From: Salegentibacter agarivorans
GTDB lineage: Bacteria > Bacteroidota > Bacteroidia > Flavobacteriales > Flavobacteriaceae
DNA: 52,249 bases
NCBI RefSeq assembly: GCF_900113135.1
Contig: NZ_FOOH01000028.1
Location: 1 to 52,249, forward strand
Direction of reading: 5' to 3'
Shown: positions 44,331 to 52,249 of the stretch, in pieces
Position numbering within the stretch: position 1 is the first letter of the stretch
How the letters are laid out: every line of letters starts with the position of its first letter
Translations under genes and position numbers: made by a program
Notes under the pieces: model-generated
What the model saw: the letters and a program-made list of their open reading frames with translations, nothing else
Told to the model about the DNA's origin: nothing
The model's database searches: none

Positions 44331-46847
44331 ATGCAAAGACTTTTACCCCTACTTATTTTCTTTCTTTGTTTTAGCGCTTTTACCCAACAAGAAGAACTGA
44401 GTTTAGATTATTACCTACCCCAGGATGTAAGTTACAATGAAGAAATTCCAAAACCCCAGGATATTATTGGCTACATCCCGGGAGAATGGCACGTAACCCA
44501 CGATTTACTTTTAAATTATATGCGGGAACTTGCAAGAGTTTCCCCGCGAATTGAGGTAGAAAATCGCGGCAAAACCTATGAAGGCAGACCGCTTATTCTG
44601 CTTATTATAACCTCAGAAGAAAATCATAATAACCTGGAAGAAATCAGGGAAAATCATCTTGCTCTAACCCGGGAAAACGCTTCTTCGCTTAATACCGAAG
44701 AAATGCCCATTGTAGTAAACCAGGGGTTTTCCATTCACGGGAACGAAGCAAGCGGTTCTAATGCTGCGCTTTTAGCAGCTTATCACCTGGCTGCGGCTGA
44801 AGGTGAGGAAGTTCAGGAATTATTAGACAATACGATTATTCTTTTTGACCCAGCTTTTAATCCTGATGGTTTACAACGTTTCTCCTACTGGGCTAACACC
44901 CATAAAAGTGAAAATATAAATCCCGATCCGCAGGATAGGGAGTACGATGAAGTTTGGCCGGGCGGAAGAACAAATCACTATTGGTTTGATATGAATCGTG
45001 ACTGGCTGCCGGTACAATTACCGGAGTCTCAGGCTCGCATTGAAACTTTTCATAAATGGATGCCGAATATTTTAACCGATCATCATGAAATGGGCTCTAA
45101 TTCCAGTTTTTTCTTTCAGCCAGGAATTCCCTCAAGAACACACCCGCTTACGCCCGATATTAACCAGGAACTTACAAAGGAAATCGGCACTTATCACGCA
45201 GCAGCTTTTGATGAGTTAGGCTCCTTTTATTATACCGAAGAGAACTACGACGACTTTTACTACGGAAAAGGCTCTACTTTCCCCGATATCAATGGAAGTA
45301 TAGGAATTCTTTTTGAACAGGGAAGTTCCCGTGGCCACGCCCAGGAAACCGATAACGGTATTCTTACTTTTCCGTTCACCATAAGAAATCAATTTACTGC
45401 GGCACTTTCTACTTTAGAGGCTGCTAAAAATATGCGAGAGAAAATTCTTAATTATCAACGCAATTTTTATAAGAATGCCCGCAATTCTGCTGAAAATGGA
45501 GCTTATGTTTTCGGCAGTGAAAAAGATGCTTCATCAGCTTACGAACTGGCGAAAATCCTGGAAAAACATAAAATAGAAATTCATAAAATCAAGGAAAATT
45601 TTGAATCTGACGGGAAGAATTTCAAAAAAAATTCGGCTTATGTAGTTCCTAAAAATCAGCGCCAGCATAGATTGGTAAAAGCTATGTTTGAGCGTAGAAC
45701 CGAGTTTGAAGATAGTTTATTCTACGATATTTCGGCCTGGACGCTTCCTTTAGCTTTCAACCTGGATTATGCTGAAGACGTAAAAATGAATAAAGCCGGG
45801 GAGAAAATAAAAAACCTGGAAAAGCCAGAAATTGATCAGGTAGAAATAAGCAATTATGCTTATGTGATGCACTGGCACGATTTCTATTCACCGAAAGCTT
45901 TAAATATGATCCTGGAAAAAGGTTTGCGTGCAAAAGTTGGGATGCAACCATTTTCTTTGGAAAATAAAGAATACGATTATGGAACAATTTTAATTCCGGT
46001 TCAAAATCAAGAATTAGAGGCTGATAAAATGCACCAATTTCTGCAAGAAGTATCTCAAAAATCAAATGTACAAATAGAAGGGATAAACACCGGTCTAACC
46101 CAGGGCGTAAACCTTGGAAGTAATCAATTTAGAGCATTGCAACCTGCTAAAGTTGCTTTAATTGTAGGCGAAGGGATCACGCCGTACGATGCTGGTGAGA
46201 TCTGGCATTTATTCGATCAGCGTTACGACATGAAAATTACAAAACTTGACACCCGAAATTTTTCAAGAGCAGATCTAAGTAGATATACTGACATTATTCT
46301 GCCAAATTCCTGGGGCAGCGCTTTAGATGATAGTGATATTGATAAATTAAAAGAATGGGTTCGCGATGGCGGAACTTTAATTGGTTATCGCAATGCCGCT
46401 CGATTTTTTGAAAAAGAGGATTTTATGGATCTCGAAATTAAAAAAGACAGCCTGGTGGCCGAAAATATTAGTTTTGAAGAACAACGAGATTTTAGAGGTG
46501 CACAGGGAATTGGCGGCGCTATTTTTGAAGCTAATATAGATCGTTCTCATCCAGCGAACTTTGGTTATACAAATGATAAACTTCCTTTATTTAGAAATAC
46601 TACGATTTTTGTAGAAGCAGATAAACAGAGTTATAATAATCCAATTCAGTATACCGAGGAACCTTTACTAAGCGGTTATATTAGCGCACCGAGATTAGAT
46701 TCTATTGCCGGGACGGTTCCGTTTAAACATACAGGAATGGGACGCGGAAATGTTATATTGTTCACCGATAATACCAACTTTAGAGCTTTCTGGTTTGGAA
46801 CCAATAAATTATTGATGAATGCTATCTTCTTTGGCGATGAGATGTAA
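44331..46847 (+). CDS. Secreted M14-family zinc carboxypeptidase
   Basis: An 838-residue exported protein. Signal MQRLLPLLIFFLCFSAFTQQ; the M14 catalytic domain spans about 45-370. Zinc ligands are H136 and E139 (SIHGNEASGSN) and the His in DHHEMGSNSSFFFQP, with WFDMNRDWLPVQ and the Glu in GILFEQGSSRGH. The C-terminal half (about 420-838) includes a segment resembling a glutamine-amidotransferase-like fold (PAKVALIVGEG, ILPNSWGSALDD). The ATG is preceded by a terminator and an AT-rich region without a clear promoter. It likely feeds on peptides in the periplasm or outside. Confidence 0.9.
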   Translation: MQRLLPLLIFFLCFSAFTQQEELSLDYYLPQDVSYNEEIPKPQDIIGYIPGEWHVTHDLLLNYMRELARVSPRIEVENRGKTYEGRPLILLIITSEENHNNLEEIRENHLALTRENASSLNTEEMPIVVNQGFSIHGNEASGSNAALLAAYHLAAAEGEEVQELLDNTIILFDPAFNPDGLQRFSYWANTHKSENINPDPQDREYDEVWPGGRTNHYWFDMNRDWLPVQLPESQARIETFHKWMPNILTDHHEMGSNSSFFFQPGIPSRTHPLTPDINQELTKEIGTYHAAAFDELGSFYYTEENYDDFYYGKGSTFPDINGSIGILFEQGSSRGHAQETDNGILTFPFTIRNQFTAALSTLEAAKNMREKILNYQRNFYKNARNSAENGAYVFGSEKDASSAYELAKILEKHKIEIHKIKENFESDGKNFKKNSAYVVPKNQRQHRLVKAMFERRTEFEDSLFYDISAWTLPLAFNLDYAEDVKMNKAGEKIKNLEKPEIDQVEISNYAYVMHWHDFYSPKALNMILEKGLRAKVGMQPFSLENKEYDYGTILIPVQNQELEADKMHQFLQEVSQKSNVQIEGINTGLTQGVNLGSNQFRALQPAKVALIVGEGITPYDAGEIWHLFDQRYDMKITKLDTRNFSRADLSRYTDIILPNSWGSALDDSDIDKLKEWVRDGGTLIGYRNAARFFEKEDFMDLEIKKDSLVAENISFEEQRDFRGAQGIGGAIFEANIDRSHPANFGYTNDKLPLFRNTTIFVEADKQSYNNPIQYTEEPLLSGYISAPRLDSIAGTVPFKHTGMGRGNVILFTDNTNFRAFWFGTNKLLMNAIFFGDEM

Positions 46848-46857
46848 ATTTCTGGAT

Positions 46858-46891
46858 AGATGCACGCAACCTTTTGCGGTTGTGTGCATCT
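46858..46891 (+). terminator. Hairpin terminator after the M14 gene
   Basis: A 14-bp stem (46858-46871 with 46878-46891, one G-U pair) and 6-nt loop. The T-rich tail is weak. It rules out an in-frame ATG at 46860 as start of the next gene. Confidence 0.75.
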
Positions 46892-46916
46892 ATTTAATAT
46901 AACTAAAAACCAAAAG

Positions 46917-47324
46917 ATGAAAAATTTGCTCTTTATTGTATTATTCGCAGCGATAACAAGTTGTTCTACCACTCCAAATAGTCCAGACCTTAATTTAGAT
47001 AACCAAGAAATTACCGGAATATGGCAATTAACCGAAACCCTCGCCGATCCCGGTGACGGAAGCGGTACCTGGCAAACTGTTGAAAATGGAAGAACCCTCG
47101 AATTTACCTCTAATGGTTTAGTGAAGACTTCAGGTAGCTTTTGCAACGAAGAGGAAATAAATGAAACCTCGTACGATAACGCTGAAAAAATGATAAGTAC
47201 AGATTGCGGTGAAAATACTTTTGAGCTTAAATATGAATTAAAAGAAGGAAAATTATTTATTTATCCTCATAGCCCAAGATGTATTGAAGCTTGTGGGAGT
47301 AAATATGAAAAAATAGAAGATTAA
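46917..47324 (+). CDS. Lipocalin-like lipoprotein
   Basis: A 135-residue lipoprotein. MKNLLFIVLFAAITSC with lipobox ITSC (Cys16). The rest, EITGIWQLTETLADPGDGSG, LEFTSNGLVKTSGSFC and ELKEGKLFIYP, resembles the small lipocalin-like/META-type beta barrel of flavobacteria. Cysteines in FCNEEEIN, TDCGEN, PRCIEACG may form disulfides. An ATG 57 bp upstream lies in a terminator, so 46917 is used. The ligand is unknown. Confidence 0.72.
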   Translation: MKNLLFIVLFAAITSCSTTPNSPDLNLDNQEITGIWQLTETLADPGDGSGTWQTVENGRTLEFTSNGLVKTSGSFCNEEEINETSYDNAEKMISTDCGENTFELKYELKEGKLFIYPHSPRCIEACGSKYEKIED

Positions 47325-47327
47325 ATT

Positions 47328-47663
47328 TTAACCTACCCGCAAGCCGTTTTCAACTTTAAAATCGGGGTTTAGTAGCACAATATCATTGTTTTTACCTACT
47401 GCCCCCAAAACCAAACATTCGCTCATAATATTAGCGATTTGTTTCTTCGGAAAATTAACCACCGCTACAATTTGCCTGTTGAGTAAATCCTCTTTTTTGT
47501 AACGCTTAGTGATTTGAGCGGAAGTTTTTCTTTCCCCAATTTCTTTTCCAAAATCGATAAGCATTTTATAGGCAGGATTTTTAGCTTCAGGAAAGTCGGA
47601 AATTTCAGTAATAGTCCCTATTCGCATTTCCACTTTTTCAAAATCTTTCCAGGAAATTTCCAT
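47328..47663 (-). CDS. CsaA-like tRNA-binding domain protein
   Basis: A 111-residue single-domain OB-fold protein of the CsaA/EMAP-II-like group. MEISWKDFEKVEMRIGTI, FPEAKNPAYKMLIDFG, SAQITKRYKKEDLLNRQIVAVVNFPKKQIANIMSE and the C-terminal LRVG are family-typical. CsaA in Bacillus has been described as a secretion-related chaperone; bacterial members bind tRNA. Converges with the lipoprotein gene with only 3 bp between stops. Confidence 0.9.
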   Translation of the reverse strand: MEISWKDFEKVEMRIGTITEISDFPEAKNPAYKMLIDFGKEIGERKTSAQITKRYKKEDLLNRQIVAVVNFPKKQIANIMSECLVLGAVGKNNDIVLLNPDFKVENGLRVG

Positions 47664-47834
47664 AGTTTATTTTTAAGTCCAATTTAGAAAAAAAGTGGCT
47701 ATTCCGAAGTGAATTCGTAAATTACCTTGTGGCGAGCCAGTGAGGCATAAATATGGAAAAATATTTTAATTTCAAGGCAAGCACGGGAGCATTTTAATTC
47801 TCAACTATCGAGTAAATTTATAAGAAAAGAGACT

Positions 47835-48404
47835 ATGGCCAGAACTGCTTCAAATATGATCGCTTTGGGTACCAGGGCCCCAGATTTTAACCTTGTAGAT
47901 GTAATTACCAGCAATAGGTATTCTCTTGAAAATATTCGGGGAAAAAAGGGCACTTTAATTATGTTTATAAGCAACCACTGTCCTTTTGTAAAACATGTAA
48001 ACGAAGAAATAGTGAGACTGGCGGGCGATTACCGTGTTTTGGGTTTTGGTTTTGCCGCTATTATGAGTAATGATGTAGAAAATTACCCGGCAGATCATCC
48101 TGATAATATGAACGAGGTAGCCAGGAAACATCAATATTCTTTTCCTTATCTCTATGACGAATCCCAGGAAGTAGCAAGAGCTTATAAAGCTTCCTGTACA
48201 CCAGATTTCTATCTTTTTGACGATGAATTAAAACTAATCTATCGCGGCCAGTTAGATGATTCCAGGCCCGGAAATGGAATTCCCGTAAACGGTAGACATT
48301 TGCGGGATGCTATGGATGCCGTTCTTTCTAATAAAAAAGTTCCTGAGCTACAGAAACCCAGTTTGGGCTGTAGTATTAAATGGAAATATGCCCCGGAATC
48401 TTAA
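47835..48404 (+). CDS. Thioredoxin-family (redoxin) protein
   Basis: A 189-residue AhpC/TSA-fold protein. The motif SNHCPFVKHVNEE (C49) is typical of a group with a single N-terminal Cys in place of a CxxC. Other Cys are in YKASCTPDFYLF and LGCSIKWK. Probably a peroxiredoxin-like thiol protein; the electron donor and substrate are unknown. It is 142 bp ahead of the 1-Cys peroxiredoxin gene. Confidence 0.85.
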   Translation: MARTASNMIALGTRAPDFNLVDVITSNRYSLENIRGKKGTLIMFISNHCPFVKHVNEEIVRLAGDYRVLGFGFAAIMSNDVENYPADHPDNMNEVARKHQYSFPYLYDESQEVARAYKASCTPDFYLFDDELKLIYRGQLDDSRPGNGIPVNGRHLRDAMDAVLSNKKVPELQKPSLGCSIKWKYAPES

Positions 48405-48546
48405 GCATAGAAATTTGCTCATTTTTAAAGCAAAAAGTAACAATCAGTTAATCTTATCACAAAGCAAGTAAATCCTATTGGTTTAATAGGTTTTACTGAA
48501 TATTATTCTTTAATTTTATAATTCGAATCACTAAAAATATAATATT

Positions 48547-49188
48547 ATGAGCGAATTAAAATTAGGAGATAAAGCACCAAATTTTGATGCTGAAACTTCA
48601 GAAGGAAAAATCAATTTTTACGATTATTTAGGAGATAGCTGGGGAATTTTATTTTCGCACCCTGCCGATTATACTCCGGTTTGTACTACCGAGTTAGGAA
48701 CGGTAGCGAAATATAAAGATAAATTTGAAGCCCGTAACACTAAAGTAATGGCTTTAAGTGTAGACGGCGTTGAATCTCATAAAGGCTGGATAGACGATAT
48801 TAACGAAACCCAGAATACTACGGTTAATTTCCCAATTATTGCCGATGAAGATAAGAAGGTTTCTAACCTATATGGAATGATTCACCCAAAAGCCGACAAC
48901 ACGCTTACAGTACGTTCGGTTTATGTAATTGGGCCAGATAAAACCATTAAATTAATGATTACCTATCCCGCCAGTACCGGGAGAAATTTTGATGAATTAC
49001 TTAGGGTAATAGATTCGCTACAACTTACCGCCTATCAAAAAGTAGCCACACCGGCTAACTGGAAGCACGGAGACGATGTAGTGATAAGTCCTTCGGTTTC
49101 TAATGAAGATGCCAAAGAGATGTTCCCTAAAGGTTTTAAAGAGGTAAAACCATACCTTAGAATGACCCCGCAACCAGATTCTAAGTAA
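48547..49188 (+). CDS. 1-Cys peroxiredoxin (Prx6 family)
   Basis: A 213-residue peroxidase that reduces hydrogen peroxide or organic peroxides. The peroxidatic Cys is C46 in HPADYTPVCTTELG; I see no second Cys, so it is a true 1-Cys enzyme. The Prx6-type C-terminal extension (YQKVATPANWKHGDDVVISPSVS, PYLRMTPQPDSK) is present. The length fits. Confidence 0.95.
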   Translation: MSELKLGDKAPNFDAETSEGKINFYDYLGDSWGILFSHPADYTPVCTTELGTVAKYKDKFEARNTKVMALSVDGVESHKGWIDDINETQNTTVNFPIIADEDKKVSNLYGMIHPKADNTLTVRSVYVIGPDKTIKLMITYPASTGRNFDELLRVIDSLQLTAYQKVATPANWKHGDDVVISPSVSNEDAKEMFPKGFKEVKPYLRMTPQPDSK

Positions 49189-49207
49189 AACGAACTGCTA
49201 TTAAGCA

Positions 49208-49287
49208 CGTCATTCTGAATTTGAATCGGGATTCTAAGCTTTTATATTTCGAAACAATTTAGATTCTGAAATAAATTCAGAATGACG
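49208..49287. repeat. Interspersed palindromic element, copy D
   Basis: An 80-bp element whose ends form a perfect 15-bp inverted repeat: CGTCATTCTGAATTT (49208-49222) and AAATTCAGAATGACG (49273-49287). The internal TTAGATTCTGAAAT belongs to the same family as copies A-C. Confidence 0.85.
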
Positions 49288-49290
49288 CAT

Positions 49291-49334
49291 AAAAAAAGAC
49301 CTCACAAGTTTCGAAACTTGTGAGGTCTTTTTTT
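49291..49334. terminator. Bidirectional terminator between peroxiredoxin and PPIase genes
   Basis: A perfect 21-bp stem (49291-49311 with 49314-49334) around a CG centre, with T-runs in both directions. It serves the convergent genes. Confidence 0.9.
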
Positions 49335-49344
49335 ATTCAAATTC

Positions 49345-49356
49345 CCCCTCCAGGGG
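49345..49356. repeat. GC-rich palindrome
   Basis: CCCC-TCCA-GGGG followed by TTAGGGGGCT. Similar in style to the palindrome at 12032; both are GC islands in AT-rich intergenic DNA. Confidence 0.4.
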
Positions 49357-49367
49357 TTAGGGGGCTG

Positions 49368-50300
49368 TTATTTTACCGAAACCAATTCCACATCAAAAAC
49401 CAAAGCTGCGTTTGGCGGTATCACACCACCGGCGCCCTGTTCCCCGTAAGCCAAATGCGACGGAATCACAAAACGAGCCTGGTCTCCAACATTCAATAGT
49501 AAAATACCTTCATCCCATCCGCTAATTACGTGCCCAACTCCTACCGGAAATTCCAACGGCTGATTTCTCTTGTAAGAAGAATCAAAAACACTACCATCGG
49601 TAAGCATTCCTTTGTAATGAACTGAAACGGTTTGTCCTTTTTCAGGTTTTGCGCCTTCGCCTTTCTTTTCAATTTTATACCGAAGTCCGCTTTCTGTGGT
49701 TTTAAAACCTTCTGAAAGTTTTCCTAGCAGTTCGTCTTCCCTTTTTTTAGCAGCTTCTTCTCTTTTAGCTTTAGCTCCATCAAATTGTCTAAAAGACTCT
49801 ACAGCATTATAGTTTTCTGCTTTCTCTCCAGCTCTAAGGATTTCCAATTTTTCAATTTTATCTCCTTGCTTAATACTATCTACCACATCCTGGCCTTCAA
49901 TAACGCTACCAAAAACAGTGTGTTTCCCGTCTAACCAGGGAGTTTCGGTATGCGTAATAAAAAACTGGCTTCCATTAGTACCGGGACCGGCGTTTGCCAT
50001 AGAAAGTTTTCCCGGGGCATCGTGTTTTAAATCGGGGTGAATTTCATCTTCAAATTTATAACCAGGGCCACCAACACCTGTACCCTGGGGATCACCACCC
50101 TGAATCATAAAATTAGGAATCACACGGTGAAATTTAAGATCGTTATAATAAGGTTTTCCCTGCGGAAAAGCTTCGTTTTCCATTTTACCTTCAGCAAGAC
50201 CTACAAAGTTACCCACTGTACCGGGTGCTTTTTCAAATTCAAGTTCCACTAAAATCTGGCCTTTAGTGGTATAAAATTTTGCATATAATCCGTCGTTCAT
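49368..50300 (-). CDS. Cyclophilin-FKBP fusion peptidyl-prolyl isomerase
   Basis: A 310-residue protein joining two different proline isomerases. Residues 5-165 are a cyclophilin ([52 protein letters not shown]). After a charged linker (about 170-195) comes an FKBP domain (about 200-310): [65 protein letters not shown]. Both active-site regions appear intact. No signal peptide is visible, so it is likely cytoplasmic. Confidence 0.95.
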   Translation of the reverse strand: MNDGLYAKFYTTKGQILVELEFEKAPGTVGNFVGLAEGKMENEAFPQGKPYYNDLKFHRVIPNFMIQGGDPQGTGVGGPGYKFEDEIHPDLKHDAPGKLSMANAGPGTNGSQFFITHTETPWLDGKHTVFGSVIEGQDVVDSIKQGDKIEKLEILRAGEKAENYNAVESFRQFDGAKAKREEAAKKREDELLGKLSEGFKTTESGLRYKIEKKGEGAKPEKGQTVSVHYKGMLTDGSVFDSSYKRNQPLEFPVGVGHVISGWDEGILLLNVGDQARFVIPSHLAYGEQGAGGVIPPNAALVFDVELVSVK

Positions 50301-50320
50301 TTTCTTATATTTTTAAGGTG

Positions 50321-50328
50321 CAAAGATA
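50321..50328 (-). promoter_or_regulatory. -7 box of the cyclophilin-FKBP gene
   Basis: TATCTTTG on the minus strand, 20 bp before the ATG. No clear TTG upstream. Confidence 0.55.
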
Positions 50329-50347
50329 TCTATTTTAATAGAATGCA

Positions 50348-51976
50348 TTAATATACTTTTTCAGCATTTACGTAAGTTTCCAAAACTTTTATTCCAGGAA
50401 TTTCAGCGGCATCAACTTTCATAATATCCTTATCAAGAATTATAAAATCGGCAAATTTACCTGCTTCAATACTTCCTTTTTCTTTTTCTTCAAAATTAGC
50501 GTAAGCCGCCCAAATAGTCATTCCTTTTAAAGTTTCTTCGCGAGATAAGGCCTGCTCCATCATAAAGCCATCTTCAGGATAATTATCAGTATCCTGTCTA
50601 GCTACAGCCGCGTAAAAAGTAAGAAACGGGCTCACTTCTTCTACCGGAAAATCGGTTCCAAGGGCAACAATCCCAGCTTGGTCCAGTAATTTTTTAAAGG
50701 CATATGCCCCTTGCATTCTTTCTTCACCCAAACGATCTTCTGCCCAATACATATCACTGGTTGCATGTGTAGGCTGTACCGACGGAATAATATTTTTGCT
50801 GAAATATTTAAAATCTGCCGTATCTATCACCTGGGAATGTTCTACCCTCCAACGGCGGTCTCCACCATCTTTTAAGAGTTCATCGTAAATTTTTAAAACC
50901 AGGTAATTAGCTGAATCTCCAATTGCGTGAGTATTTAACTGAAACTTTGAAGCAGCAAGGCGTTCAGCGGTTTCTTTAAAATCTTCAACCGGTGAAAGTA
51001 ATGCTCCAAAATGCCCGGCACGATCGCTATATTCTTCTTTTAAAGCCGCGCCCCTGGAACCCAGTGCCCCATCGCCATAAAATTTAACCGACCGTACATT
51101 TAATCTTTCGGTTTTAATTGGGTCTTTGTCCAGATAATAATCAAGGTTCTCCTCGGTGTTACTAATCATCGCATACAGCCTTATTTTAAGACTTTCCTCC
51201 TGGTGAAGGCTATCCATAAGTTCTATAGTTTCCCTATCAATTCCCGCATCTACCACTGTGGTAAGTCCGTATTCAAAAGAAATTTTTTGAGCGTCCAGCA
51301 AGGCGTTCACCTGCTCTTGCGTAGAAGGTTCCGGTTGGGCATTGGTAATTAGACTCATAGGATTATCTACAATAATGCCGGTAAGCCTGCCATTTTTTTG
51401 TTCAATATCGCCACCATCAAAAGGAGTTACGGTAGTTATTCCCGCTTTATCTAACGCAGCCTGATTGGCTAAAAGTGCGTGGCCATCTATACGGGTAACA
51501 GCAATTGGAGTATCGGGAAATAATTCATCCAGGGTATCTTTTGTGGGAAATTCTTTGTTTTCCCAATCGTTTTGATCCCATCCTCTCCCGGTTATAAATT
51601 CTGCGCCACGTTGATTTTGAAAATCAACAATTCGTTGTACAACCTCATCAAAACTTTTGGTGCCGGTAAGGTCTACCCGTTGTTGCTGTAAGCCCAAGCG
51701 GTAAAAGTGAGCGTGCCCGTCTATAAAACCGGGAAATACACTTTTGCCTCCTGCGTCAAGCTTTTCAGCTATATCATATTTTTCCTCAAGCGCTTCAGCT
51801 GTGCCTATTTCCAGAAATTTACCGTCTTTAGTTACAAAAGCTTCAGCAGTACTAAAGTTCTCGTCCACAGTATAAATTTCAGCATTAAAAACCAGAAGGT
51901 CGGCTTTTTCTTTATCTATAGAATTACAGGAAATAAGCATCAGGCTGAATAGCCCAAGAAGTAATATTTTTTTCAT
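50348..51976 (-). CDS. Exported amidohydrolase (YtcJ-like) lipoprotein
   Basis: A 542-residue lipoprotein: MKKILLLGLFSLMLISC with lipobox LISC (Cys17). A metal-dependent hydrolase of the amidohydrolase superfamily, amidohydrolase 3/YtcJ group: FPGFIDGHAHFYRLG (H88, H90), NTHAIGDSAN, WRVEHSQVID, ALGTDFPVEEVSPF. The substrate is unknown. Start 51976 is preferred over an upstream in-frame start (52036), because the latter lies within the group II intron's domain VI. An intron 3' end is about 30 bp upstream, so expression may depend on splicing or on a promoter beyond the intron. Confidence 0.9.
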   Translation of the reverse strand: MKKILLLGLFSLMLISCNSIDKEKADLLVFNAEIYTVDENFSTAEAFVTKDGKFLEIGTAEALEEKYDIAEKLDAGGKSVFPGFIDGHAHFYRLGLQQQRVDLTGTKSFDEVVQRIVDFQNQRGAEFITGRGWDQNDWENKEFPTKDTLDELFPDTPIAVTRIDGHALLANQAALDKAGITTVTPFDGGDIEQKNGRLTGIIVDNPMSLITNAQPEPSTQEQVNALLDAQKISFEYGLTTVVDAGIDRETIELMDSLHQEESLKIRLYAMISNTEENLDYYLDKDPIKTERLNVRSVKFYGDGALGSRGAALKEEYSDRAGHFGALLSPVEDFKETAERLAASKFQLNTHAIGDSANYLVLKIYDELLKDGGDRRWRVEHSQVIDTADFKYFSKNIIPSVQPTHATSDMYWAEDRLGEERMQGAYAFKKLLDQAGIVALGTDFPVEEVSPFLTFYAAVARQDTDNYPEDGFMMEQALSREETLKGMTIWAAYANFEEKEKGSIEAGKFADFIILDKDIMKVDAAEIPGIKVLETYVNAEKVY

Positions 51977-52009
51977 TGTTTTCAATTTTCGTATAAAAAT
52001 AATCAAGTA

Positions 52010-52052
52010 GGGTGAAGATAATAAATATTTGAGCATTTATTATCTTCATCCC
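52010..52052 (-). ncRNA. Group II intron domain VI-like hairpin
   Basis: Arms 52052-52035 (18 nt) and 52026-52010 (17 nt) pair over 17 bp with an extra A in the 5' arm. The A at 52013 on the transcript is the seventh base from the proposed 3' end, a typical branch position. Confidence 0.65.
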
Positions 52053-52059
52053 TCTTCCA

Positions 52060-52090
52060 GAACCGTGCATACGGGTCTCGTACACGGCTC
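52060..52090 (-). ncRNA. Group II intron domain V
   Basis: Transcript reads GAGCCGUG...CACGGUUC with the catalytic AGC at the start, an upper stem UACG/CGUA, and a UG bulge. At 31 nt it is 3 nt shorter than the common 34-nt domain V, with the difference in the distal loop. Confidence 0.75.
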
Positions 52091-52093
52091 ATG

Positions 52094-52249
52094 TTAAATC
52101 TTATTCAGTACTGTTTGATAGTACTGATGCAAAGTGTTCCCTTCAACTGTGTCCATTGCGTACAACCCTAATTCTGAGAAGTACTTATTGGGCAGGGCAT
52201 AGTGTATTAAATTGGTGGAGGAGTTTCTCCATCGGGTTACCGATATCTT
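52094..52249 (-). CDS. C-terminal end of group II intron-encoded protein (partial)
   Basis: An open frame of 51 codons runs from the window edge to TAA at 52096-52094, directly before domain V, where intron ORFs end. The visible residues include LPNKYFSELGLYAM and end in LNKI. The reverse-transcriptase domain would be right of the window, so identity rests on position ahead of domain V, not on motifs. Confidence 0.65.
   Translation of the reverse strand, partial: KISVTRWRNSSTNLIHYALPNKYFSELGLYAMDTVEGNTLHQYYQTVLNKI

Larger units (their letters stand above)
52007..52249 (-). mobile_element. Group II intron, 3' part (runs off the right edge)
   Basis: The minus strand shows the end of an intron-encoded ORF, then a domain V-like hairpin, then a domain VI-like hairpin, and the end CCCTAC at 52007, which fits the 3' AY rule. 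An A lies 7 nt from this end, where the branch point would be. The remaining intron lies right of the window. Confidence 0.8.

Noticed and set aside
52037-52249. Amidohydrolase reading frame extended to 52036
   Set aside because: The extension lies in the predicted intron domain VI. The lipoprotein signal begins at 51976.

Overview
The window looks like chromosomal DNA of a marine or halophilic member of the Flavobacteriaceae (Bacteroidota), of the Salegentibacter/Gramella kind; the genus is not fixed by the sequence. The reasons are flavobacterial promoters (TTG, 17-23 bp, TAnnTTTG) ahead of many genes, almost no Shine-Dalgarno sequences, an AT-rich base composition, split transketolase genes, a long NusB, a PUR-alpha-like protein, a SurA-type PPIase operon and a crtI-crtB-crtZ-crtY pigment operon. 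Most of it is orderly core genome. The accessory features are a tRNA-Lys repeat scar, four copies of an interspersed palindrome, and the 3' end of a group II intron at the right edge.

Layout. 1-591: no gene; three tandem minus-strand promoters point out of the left edge, plus the thrS promoter. 592-3894: thrS-infC-rpmI-rplT translation operon, with infC apparently starting at AUA. 3976-10935 (minus): YjbQ, a small membrane protein, a conserved exported protein usually mislabelled asparagine synthetase B, dnaB, accA, an LptF/G permease and tgt. 11107-13135: the two transketolase subunits. 13199-16996: an outer-membrane barrel protein, an FKBP lipoprotein, an S4/TPMT/phosphoribosyltransferase group and aroK. 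17122-17569: two tRNA-Lys genes, a tRNA 3'-end fragment and tRNA-Leu.

17582-24683 is the most interesting block. A minus-strand pair (SDR16C-like dehydrogenase, ALDH3-like aldehyde dehydrogenase) diverges from a MerR regulator that carries cobalamin-binding signatures of the CarH/LitR photoreceptor family, followed tightly by crtI, crtB, crtZ and crtY. The enzymes would convert GGPP to phytoene, lycopene, beta-carotene and zeaxanthin. The shared 104-bp divergent region contains a strong palindrome and TGTTTAA boxes, the likely operator.

24685-34729: TlpA-type thioredoxin, aconitase, a MoxR/PPIase operon, OmpH/Skp, guaB and HMG-CoA lyase. 34818-44305: LysE exporter, pyrD operon, pepT, YdeI-like protein, nusB-DUF1573-yajC, leucine dehydrogenase, an ABC exporter and the PUR protein. 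44331-51976: M14 carboxypeptidase, a small lipoprotein, CsaA-like protein, two peroxiredoxin/thioredoxin-fold proteins, a cyclophilin-FKBP fusion and an exported amidohydrolase. 52007-52249: 3' end of a group II intron (end of its reverse transcriptase ORF, domain V, domain VI), about 30 bp upstream of the amidohydrolase start.

No CRISPR array, prophage, defence island or other clearly new system was recognised. The best leads are the cobalamin-type regulator with the divergent dehydrogenase pair, the intron, and the non-standard control elements listed under findings.
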